From contig JALOTS010000166.1 of assembly GCA_025457785.1 (NCBI GenBank), positions 1 to 5,632 on the forward strand: a stretch of 5,632 bases of DNA, in the 5' to 3' direction. Shown piece after piece: positions 1 through 4,584 of this stretch (positions are counted from its first letter, which is position 1; each line of letters opens with the position of its first letter). The translations under genes were made by a program, and so were the position numbers. The DNA comes from Pontiellaceae bacterium. Lineage in GTDB: Bacteria; Verrucomicrobiota; Kiritimatiellia; Kiritimatiellales; Tichowtungiaceae. The notes beneath the pieces are model-generated. The model was not told where the DNA came from. It saw only the letters and a program-made list of their open reading frames with translations, and did no database searches.

Positions 1-96
1 GAGCCGGGCATTCCGAATTTTCCGAATATTCGAAAAGTTGAAACTTGCGCGGCGAAAGAGGTTCGGTACGATGAGCGGCTAATTTTTGAGGAGTGA
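1..96 (+). CDS. Possible C-terminal tail of an upstream gene (partial)
   Basis: The frame starting at base 1 is open from the window edge to a TGA at 94-96 and encodes about 31 residues ending ERLIFEE. If real, it ends four bases before the malic enzyme ATG at 101, a spacing typical of translationally coupled operon genes, and the GAGGAG ribosome-binding site of the next gene would lie inside its last codons. A second frame, starting at base 2, is also open, down to a TAA at 80-82, so the choice of frame is uncertain. No family is recognisable in either short tail. I see no convincing sigma70 promoter in these 100 bases, which mildly supports read-through from upstream. The stretch could equally be non-coding. 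Confidence 0.3.
   Translation, partial: EPGIPNFPNIRKVETCAAKEVRYDERLIFEE
88..93 (+). promoter_or_regulatory. Ribosome-binding site that sets the malic enzyme start
   Basis: GAGGAG lies seven bases before the ATG at 101. It favours that ATG over the in-frame TTG at 86, which would add five residues and has no comparable site upstream. Confidence 0.75.
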
Positions 97-100
97 GCAT

Positions 101-1516
101 ATGAAAATCAATCCATCCCCCAGTTTCAGCATCGATCTGACCATTGAATCGACTCTCGACCGCCCGGCGCTTGAAAAAATCATTCTCGCAGCAGAAGGCG
201 TGCCCGCCCTGTCCGAAGGCATTGCCAGCCCGTTCCGCTTTGTTGTGAACACCCGCAGCAGCGAACACCAACAGACCGTTATCCAGACGTTGGATGCCGC
301 CGCAGGCACCCGCGTGGTTTCCGCCGACGAAATCACTTTCCGTTCTCATCTCGGCGGAAAAATTGAAGTCATCAGCAAGATGGATCTTTCCGCGAAAGGC
401 GCACTGGCGATTGCTTATACACCGGGTGTCGGCCGCGTCTGTATGTCGATTCATGAAAATTCGGCCCGCGCCGATGCGTTGACCGTAAAAAAGAACATGG
501 TCGCGGTGGTTTCCGATGGTACGGCGGTACTTGGCCTCGGCGATATCGGCCCCGAAGCCGGTATGCCGGTGATGGAGGGTAAAGCGATGCTGTTTAAGGA
601 GTTCGGCGGCGTGGATGCCTTCCCGATCTGTCTGGCCACCAAAGACCCCGAAGAGATTATCCGCACAGTCAAACTGCTTGGTCCAACTTTCGGCGGGATT
701 AATCTGGAGGACATTTCCGCACCGCGCTGTTTTGAAATCGAAGACCGCTTGAAGGCGGAAATGGATATTCCGATTTTCCACGACGACCAGCACGGAACCG
801 CCGTGGTTTCGCTGGCGGCGCTCTACAACGCGCTCAAGATCACCGGCAAAAAGATGAAAAACCTCAAGGTCATCGTCAACGGGGTCGGCGCGGCGGGGGT
901 CGCCTGCTCCAAAATCCTGCTGGCGGCGGGGGTAAAAAATCTGATCGGCTTTGACCGCACCGGCGCAATCTACCGCGGGCGTAAAGATGGCATGAATCCG
1001 GTCAAAGAATGGTTTGCACAGAATACAAACCCCGACAACGAAAAAGGAACATTAAGCGAAGCACTGAGGGGTGCCGACCTGTTTCTGGGCGTTTCCGCAC
1101 CGGGCTGCATCACCGCTGACGATATAAAAAACATGGCGAAAGATCCGATCATTTTCGCAATGGCCAACCCGATTCCGGAAATCATGCCGGAAATCGCCAA
1201 ACCTTATGCGCGGATTATGGCGACGGGGCGCTCGGACTACCCGAACCAAATCAACAACGTACTCTGCTTCCCCGGTATTTTCAAAGGTGCGCTGCGCTGC
1301 CGCGCAAGTGCCATCAGCGAAGGGATGAAACTGGCGGCGGCCCGTGCCATTGCCGAACTGGTTCCTGCCGACAAACTGTGCGAGGAATTCATTATTCCGT
1401 CGGTTTTTGACCGGCGCGTCGCGGACGTGGTTGCCGATGAAGTCGAACGGGTGGCGCATGCCGAAGGGCTTGCCCGCGAAGTGATTGACAGCACGACGCT
1501 CTATAAACTTCGCTGA
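101..1516 (+). CDS. Malic enzyme (malate dehydrogenase, oxaloacetate-decarboxylating) with N-terminal ACT-like domain
   Basis: This 471-residue cytosolic enzyme converts malate to pyruvate and CO2 while reducing NAD(P). Residues about 10-80 form an ACT-like module. The catalytic malic domain follows: AYTPGVGRVC at 105-114 carries the catalytic Tyr106. The SDGTAVLGLGDIGPEAG block starts at 138, and EGKAMLFKEFGG at 159-170 supplies the catalytic Lys161. Metal ligands are expected among Glu203-Asp204 and Asp228-Asp229 (IFHDDQHGTA). The Rossmann domain opens with VNGVGAAGVA at 259-268, and FAMANPIPEI and ATGRSDYPNQINNVL lie near the C-terminus. Length and domain order match the ACT-containing bacterial malic enzymes of about 470 residues, which lack the phosphotransacetylase-like tail of E. 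coli MaeB. An Asp after the second Rossmann strand (FDR) is compatible with NAD, but similar residues occur in NADP enzymes, so the cofactor is left open. The ACT module suggests allosteric control by an unidentified ligand. The family call is near certain. Confidence 0.96.
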   Translation: MKINPSPSFSIDLTIESTLDRPALEKIILAAEGVPALSEGIASPFRFVVNTRSSEHQQTVIQTLDAAAGTRVVSADEITFRSHLGGKIEVISKMDLSAKGALAIAYTPGVGRVCMSIHENSARADALTVKKNMVAVVSDGTAVLGLGDIGPEAGMPVMEGKAMLFKEFGGVDAFPICLATKDPEEIIRTVKLLGPTFGGINLEDISAPRCFEIEDRLKAEMDIPIFHDDQHGTAVVSLAALYNALKITGKKMKNLKVIVNGVGAAGVACSKILLAAGVKNLIGFDRTGAIYRGRKDGMNPVKEWFAQNTNPDNEKGTLSEALRGADLFLGVSAPGCITADDIKNMAKDPIIFAMANPIPEIMPEIAKPYARIMATGRSDYPNQINNVLCFPGIFKGALRCRASAISEGMKLAAARAIAELVPADKLCEEFIIPSVFDRRVADVVADEVERVAHAEGLAREVIDSTTLYKLR

Positions 1517-1527
1517 TCTCAAGATCA
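1514..1527 (+). repeat. Small perfect inverted repeat over the malic enzyme stop codon
   Basis: TGATCT-CA-AGATCA forms a 6-bp perfect palindrome whose left arm begins with the TGA stop. No T tract follows, so it is not an intrinsic terminator. It may be chance or a short mRNA 3' structure. Confidence 0.3.
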
Positions 1528-1578
1528 ATTCTATCAAACACAACCCGTTCGCCTGGAGGAAAAGTCCACATCAAACCA

Positions 1579-1601
1579 CGCTTCTGTCTTCGGACAGAGC
1601 G
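1579..1601 (+). other. Stable RNA hairpin with C(UUCG)G tetraloop
   Basis: CGCTTCTGTC and GACAGAGCG pair over nine base pairs with one bulged T at 1582 or 1583, closed by a TTCG loop at 1589-1592 in the favourable C-loop-G context. It lies in non-coding DNA 63 bases after the malic enzyme stop codon. No T tract follows, so it would not be a standard terminator. It may protect the 3' end of the mRNA or belong to a structured RNA. Confidence 0.6.
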
Positions 1602-1689
1602 GGGCAAACACAGGAAGCCATGGTCAGGTCTGCATATATAAAATTTGATTGACAGGGCTGTATGGTTTAGCTGCGTTTTTTGACTATAA

Positions 1690-1725
1690 GGAGGCTGTTT
1701 TTTTTGTTTTACAGCCGCCGTTTTT
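1690..1725 (+). terminator. Terminator-like hairpin with T-rich loop
   Basis: GGAGGCTGT at 1690-1698 and ACAGCCGCC at 1711-1719 pair at eight of nine positions (one A/C mismatch) around a 12-base loop that is all T except one G. A G and five T residues follow at 1720-1725. This fits a rho-independent terminator that closes the malic enzyme transcript, or a small RNA encoded in the gap, before the next promoter. The loop is large and the T tract short, so strength is uncertain. Confidence 0.45.
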
Positions 1726-1746
1726 ACGGGCACGCGCAAAAATGTA

Positions 1747-1764
1747 CAAGTTAAAGTTGACTTG
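1747..1764 (+). promoter_or_regulatory. Candidate operator half-sites overlapping the -35 box
   Basis: CAAGT at 1747-1751 and ACTTG at 1760-1764 form a perfect 5-bp inverted repeat with an 8-base spacer that covers the -35 hexamer. Rrf2-family regulators often repress their own operon through sites in such positions. The sequence does not match the E. coli IscR type 1 or type 2 consensus closely enough to name it. Confidence 0.25.
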
Positions 1765-1785
1765 CATAGAGGCAATTTGTTAAAT
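1757..1785 (+). promoter_or_regulatory. Sigma70-type promoter for the Rrf2-cysK operon
   Basis: TTGACT (five of six to consensus) at 1757-1762 is separated by 17 bases from TTAAAT (four of six) at 1780-1785. Transcription would start near 1792, leaving a leader of about 38 bases before the ATG at 1830. It is the best hexamer pair in the gap. Confidence 0.55.
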
Positions 1786-1806
1786 CCTTTTAATCCGATA
1801 ACAATT
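1774..1806 (+). promoter_or_regulatory. Candidate operator overlapping the -10 box and transcription start
   Basis: AATTTGTTA at 1774-1782 and TAACAATT at 1799-1806 are inverted copies apart from one extra T. The core TTGTTA/TAACAA is perfect with a 16-base spacer. The left arm enters the -10 hexamer and the right arm lies just past the expected start site, so a bound dimer would block initiation. The region is AT-rich, which raises the chance of coincidence. Confidence 0.3.
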
Positions 1807-1829
1807 CACTGAACACAAGGAGATCGATT

Positions 1830-2273
1830 ATGAAAATGTCAACGAAGGGCCGTTATGCAGTACGGATTTTACTGAGCATTGCCCGGCATCAGGGAAACGG
1901 GCCGGTTTCTAAAAAAGTCGTCGCCAAGGACGAAGGCATTTCTACAGACTATATTGAACAGATTATTGTACCGCTCAAAAATGACGGTCTGGTGGTCGGT
2001 TTGCGCGGTGTCAAGGGCGGCTTCGTCCTTGCCAAAGATGCCGCCAAAATTACGATCTGCGATATTCTTCGTTCTTCCGAAGGAACGGTGCAGCTCGTTG
2101 ATTGCGAAAGCAACGATTGCAAAGGGCGCGACAAAACCAACTGTGTAACCCGTCCTGTCTGGGAGGCGGCTTCGGAAATACTGGCGGAATATTTTTCAAA
2201 AATAACGATTAAAGATCTGTTGGATCGGGAAGCGGAGCAGGCCGAAAAGAAAACGGCCAGCTACACGATCTAA
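1830..2273 (+). CDS. Rrf2-family transcriptional regulator (IscR/CymR-like) with three Cys
   Basis: This 147-residue protein is a DNA-binding regulator. It has an N-terminal winged helix-turn-helix at about 1-70: MSTKGRYAVR is the family start signature, ISTDYIEQI at 37-45 is the recognition helix, and RGVKGGFVLA at 59-68 is the wing. A dimerisation helix follows at about 106-130. Numbering runs in register with E. coli IscR through this part, including Glu43. Cys92, Cys97 and Cys105 lie where IscR holds its [2Fe-2S] ligands, but the spacing is C-x4-C-x7-C rather than C-x5-C-x5-C, and Arg108 stands where IscR has a His ligand. AAGGAG at 1817-1822 lies seven bases before the ATG; a second ATG at 1836 (Met3) is possible. 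cysK starts 11 bases downstream, so the likely role is control of cysteine or Fe-S genes, as with CymR in Firmicutes. Family call firm; target and ligand inferred. Confidence 0.92.
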   Translation: MKMSTKGRYAVRILLSIARHQGNGPVSKKVVAKDEGISTDYIEQIIVPLKNDGLVVGLRGVKGGFVLAKDAAKITICDILRSSEGTVQLVDCESNDCKGRDKTNCVTRPVWEAASEILAEYFSKITIKDLLDREAEQAEKKTASYTI

Positions 2274-2284
2274 CGGGGGTCGGA

Positions 2285-3211
2285 ATGAAAATTTATGATG
2301 ACATAACGAAAACCGTTGGAAACACTCCGCTGATTCGGCTCAACAAACTCTCGCAGGGAGTTCAGGCGGTCGTAGCGGTAAAGCTCGAATCGCGCAACCC
2401 GCTCGGCAGCGTTAAAGACCGTATCGGAATTGCCATGATCGAGGCCGCTGAAAAAAGCGGTGATCTGCGGCCCGGCACAATGATCATTGAACCGACAAGC
2501 GGGAATACCGGCATAGCGCTCGCCTTTGCCGCCGCCGCCAAAGGGTATAAGCTGATTCTGACCATGCCCGAAACCATGAGCATTGAACGTCGGAAACTCC
2601 TTGCCGTGCTCGGCGCTGAGCTGATCCTTACGCCCGGTTCAGAAGGGATGCCCGGTGCGATCAGGGAAGCGGAACGTTTAGCCGGGACGTTACCCAACGC
2701 CTGCATGCCGCAGCAGTTCGACAATGCAGCCAATCCGGAAATTCACCGGAAGACAACCGCCGTCGAAATCTGGAATGATACGGAGGGAACGGTTGACATT
2801 TTTGTTGCCGGTGTCGGCACCGGAGGAACATTAACCGGAGTTGGCAGTGTACTGAAACAGCGCAAGCCGTCGGTCAGGATCGTTGCCGTTGAGCCGGCGG
2901 ATTCCCCTGTTATTTCCGGCGGGAAACCGGGTCCCCATAAAATTCAGGGAATCGGCGCAGGTTTTATTCCGGCCAATCTCGACACCAGGCTGATTGATGA
3001 AGTGATTCACATCAGCGCCGCCGATGCCGGGACAACCGCACGCCGCCTCGCCAAAGAAGAAGGAATTCTCTGCGGAATTTCTGCGGGTGGAAATGTCTGG
3101 GCCGCGCTTCAACTCGCCAAACGTCCGGAAAACAAGGGAAAACTCATCGTCACAGTCATCTGCGATACCGGAGAGCGTTACCTTTCCACCTGGCTTTTCG
3201 ACGAAACCTGA
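2285..3211 (+). CDS. cysK: Cysteine synthase A (O-acetylserine sulfhydrylase)
   Basis: This 308-residue PLP enzyme makes cysteine from O-acetylserine and sulfide, the last step of assimilatory cysteine synthesis in the cytosol. The fold-type II signature is complete. GNTPLIRL is at 12-19. PLGSVKDR at 39-46 holds Lys44, the PLP Schiff-base lysine. PTSGNTG at 70-76 is the substrate-binding Asn loop, and GVGTGGT at 176-182 is the phosphate-binding loop. IQGIGAGFIP is at 220-229, and Ser266 in GISAGG is expected to bind the pyridine nitrogen. Length is normal and no CBS domain is attached, which argues against cystathionine beta-synthase. The ATG follows the regulator stop by 11 bases with a G-rich stretch (GGGGGT) as a weak ribosome-binding site, so the two genes are probably co-transcribed. 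CysM-type activity on thiosulfate or O-phosphoserine cannot be excluded, but the motifs favour CysK. Confidence 0.96.
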   Translation: MKIYDDITKTVGNTPLIRLNKLSQGVQAVVAVKLESRNPLGSVKDRIGIAMIEAAEKSGDLRPGTMIIEPTSGNTGIALAFAAAAKGYKLILTMPETMSIERRKLLAVLGAELILTPGSEGMPGAIREAERLAGTLPNACMPQQFDNAANPEIHRKTTAVEIWNDTEGTVDIFVAGVGTGGTLTGVGSVLKQRKPSVRIVAVEPADSPVISGGKPGPHKIQGIGAGFIPANLDTRLIDEVIHISAADAGTTARRLAKEEGILCGISAGGNVWAALQLAKRPENKGKLIVTVICDTGERYLSTWLFDET

Positions 3212-3253
3212 TATCAGAACAGCGAAGCCGCAGCCAAAGTCTGGTTCTTTTGC

Positions 3254-3270
3254 GAGCGCCTTTTGCGCTC
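3254..3270 (+). other. Hairpin downstream of cysK
   Basis: GAGCGC and GCGCTC pair perfectly around the loop CTTTT, 42 bases after the cysK stop codon. It is GC-rich like a terminator stem but ATTCGG follows instead of a T tract. It may act as a weak terminator or as a 3' stabilising structure. Confidence 0.4.
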
Positions 3271-3273
3271 ATT

Positions 3274-3300
3274 CGGCATGGTTCTGCCGGGCCGCCCCGG
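3274..3300 (+). other. Two overlapping, mutually exclusive hairpins before the HMG-CoA reductase gene
   Basis: CGGCA at 3274-3278 can pair with TGCCG at 3285-3289 (6-base loop), while CCGGG at 3287-3291 can pair with CCCGG at 3296-3300 (4-base loop CCGC). They share bases 3287-3289, so only one can form fully. Neither is followed by a T run. The GC richness makes chance pairing likely. Confidence 0.3.
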
Positions 3301-3355
3301 GTGTATGCAGACGAAAAATCTTTTGCTTTGCAGGCAAACAGTCTAGAACGTCGCC

Positions 3356-4381
3356 ATGAGTAATCTGTTTGCCAATGTGCCGCTGCAATGGGTCGGGCCG
3401 GTCAAAATCACCGGTCCGGAAATCAACGTCGAAATCGAACTGCCTTTGGCGACCTACGAAACACCGCTGTTTGCCTCGGTCAATCGCGGTGCGCGTGTCG
3501 CCACCGCCTCCGGCGGAATCAAAGCGGTTGTTATCGACGAACGAATGAGCCGTTCTGTGCTGTTTGAAGCGCCGGATGCCGTTGTCGCGTTCCACTGTCT
3601 GGAAAAAATCAAGGCGGCATTTCCGAAGTTTGGAACCGTCGTCGCCACGACCAGCCGCTTCGCGAAGCTGATTGACTTTCATTCGCAGATTGCGGGCAAC
3701 CTGCTGTTTATCCGCTTTGAGTTCACTACCGGCGATGCCTCCGGCCACAATATGGTTACTTTTGCCAGTGAAGCGCTGATGACCCACATCCTCGAACTCT
3801 GCCCGGAACTGAAATACGAATCGATTTCCGGAAATTTTTGTACCGACAAAAAAGCCACCGGCGTGAACGGCATTCTCGGACGCGGCAAATATGTCGTCGC
3901 TGAGCTGACCATCCCCGGAAAGCTTGTACAGAAATATCTGAAAAGCACGCCCGAAAAAATCGTCCAGCTCAATATCCGGAAAAATCTGACCGGTACGATG
4001 CTGGCGGGCGGACTGCGCTCCGCCAATGCGCACTACGCCAATATGCTGCTGGCCTTCTATCTCGCCACCGGACAGGATGCGGCCAATATCATCGAAGGTT
4101 CTCAGGGTGTAACGCAGGCTGAAGTTCGTAACGGCGATCTCTGGTTCGCCGCCACCATTCCCAACCTGATCGTCGGAACCGTCGGCAACGGGAAAGGCCT
4201 GCCATTCGTTGAAGAAGTCATGCAGAAACTCGGCTGCCGCGAAGAACGCGAGCCGGGCGCCAATGCCCGCCGTCTCGCGCTCATCTGCTCCGCCGCCGTC
4301 CTCTGCGGAGAACTCTCCCTCATGGCCGCGCTCACCAACCCCGGCGAGCTGATGGCAGCCCACCGCAAACTGGAGCGATAA
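3356..4381 (+). CDS. mvaA: Hydroxymethylglutaryl-CoA reductase, class I (short Streptomyces-like type)
   Basis: This 341-residue enzyme reduces HMG-CoA to mevalonate with NAD(P)H, the committed step of the mevalonate route to isoprenoids. All four catalytic residues are visible: Glu35 (ATYETPLFAS), Lys165 (CTDKKATGVNGILGRGK), Asp241 (ATGQDAANI) and His336 (LMAAHRKLER). TTGDASGHNM at 124-133 and GTVGNGKGLP at 274-283 match the cofactor-binding and flap regions. CTDKK marks class I, not the class II form of Pseudomonas mevalonii. It begins at VPLQWVGPVKI with no long N-terminal region. From memory this matches the roughly 350-residue Streptomyces mevalonate-cluster reductases, so it is not truncated. 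An in-frame TAG at 3344-3346 leaves the ATG at 3356 as the only sensible start. No good ribosome-binding site precedes it. No other mevalonate gene is present. The symbol follows general bacterial usage although mvaA was first used for class II enzymes. Confidence 0.94.
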   Translation: MSNLFANVPLQWVGPVKITGPEINVEIELPLATYETPLFASVNRGARVATASGGIKAVVIDERMSRSVLFEAPDAVVAFHCLEKIKAAFPKFGTVVATTSRFAKLIDFHSQIAGNLLFIRFEFTTGDASGHNMVTFASEALMTHILELCPELKYESISGNFCTDKKATGVNGILGRGKYVVAELTIPGKLVQKYLKSTPEKIVQLNIRKNLTGTMLAGGLRSANAHYANMLLAFYLATGQDAANIIEGSQGVTQAEVRNGDLWFAATIPNLIVGTVGNGKGLPFVEEVMQKLGCREEREPGANARRLALICSAAVLCGELSLMAALTNPGELMAAHRKLER

Positions 4382-4408
4382 GTTATTGGCAAGAAAGCGG
4401 CAAATAAC
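4382..4408. repeat. Inverted repeat directly after the HMG-CoA reductase stop codon
   Basis: GTTATTGGC at 4382-4390 and GCAAATAAC at 4400-4408 pair at eight of nine positions around a 9-base loop, starting right after TAA. No T tract follows on either strand, so a standard terminator is not supported. Confidence 0.35.
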
Positions 4409-4500
4409 ACGCCGCACAGGACAGATTCTTCTGCCGGTCAAATGGTATTTGACGATAAGTCGTTGTGGTTGAATTGGTTGATTTCGCGGGGAATTACAAA

Positions 4501-4515
4501 TGAAATTTTATTTCA
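4501..4515. repeat. AT-rich palindrome between convergent genes
   Basis: TGAAAT-TTT-ATTTCA is a perfect 6-bp inverted repeat with a 3-base centre. It lies in the 203-base gap (4382-4584) between two convergent genes, downstream of the minus-strand gene. Read on the minus strand it is followed by TTTG. The stem is pure AT apart from one pair, so it would be a weak terminator at best. I see nothing else convincing in the gap. Confidence 0.25.
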
Positions 4516-4584
4516 ATAAGATTCGGCTGAGGCACCGTGCGCTGCCGGAAACCGATTTGAAGCCTGTCGAACAGCGCAGTGAAA

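Larger units (their letters stand above)
1517..1829. other. 313-base non-coding gap between malic enzyme and the Rrf2 regulator
   Basis: No convincing protein gene lies here on either strand. In order it holds: a small palindrome over the preceding stop codon; a hairpin with a C(UUCG)G loop at 1579-1601; a 10-codon ATG frame at 1620-1652 preceded by AGGA; a TTGACA hexamer at 1649-1654 with no matching -10 box; a consensus-like TAAGGAGG at 1687-1694 with no credible gene after it; a terminator-like hairpin at 1690-1725; and the promoter region of the next operon at 1747-1806. The first 200 bases are longer than a simple 3' untranslated region needs and may encode a structured RNA. I could not match them to RNase P, tmRNA, 6S, SRP RNA or a known riboswitch. 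Confidence 0.6.

Noticed and set aside
1545..1640. Resemblance to RNase P RNA (GGAGGAAAAGTCC) and to SRP RNA (GGTCAGGTC)
   Set aside because: Only short strings match; the order and the other conserved regions are missing and the space is too short for RNase P RNA.
1600..1645. Possible cobalamin riboswitch (AGGAAGCCATGGTCAGGTCTGC)
   Set aside because: No B12 box core or upstream conserved segments are found, and the next operon is not a cobalamin operon.
1392..1775. Minus-strand frame of 127 codons crossing the gap after malic enzyme
   Set aside because: Half of it is antisense to malic enzyme and the rest reads through hairpin DNA; no domain, no convincing ribosome-binding site and no plausible protein composition.
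1795..1807. lac-operator-like string GATAACAATT
   Set aside because: A short AT-rich match by chance; there is no lac-type repressor or sugar gene nearby.
3356..4381. HMG-CoA reductase as an N-terminally truncated gene
   Set aside because: It is shorter than eukaryotic and class II enzymes, but the Streptomyces-type enzymes start at the same point, and all catalytic residues are present; the upstream sequence holds no lost segment in another frame.
3269..4441. Long minus-strand open frame (390 codons) opposite the HMG-CoA reductase gene
   Set aside because: It mirrors a gene with complete catalytic motifs on the plus strand, its composition (rich in Gly, Arg, Phe, Asp, Gln) is typical of an antisense shadow, and no family is recognisable.
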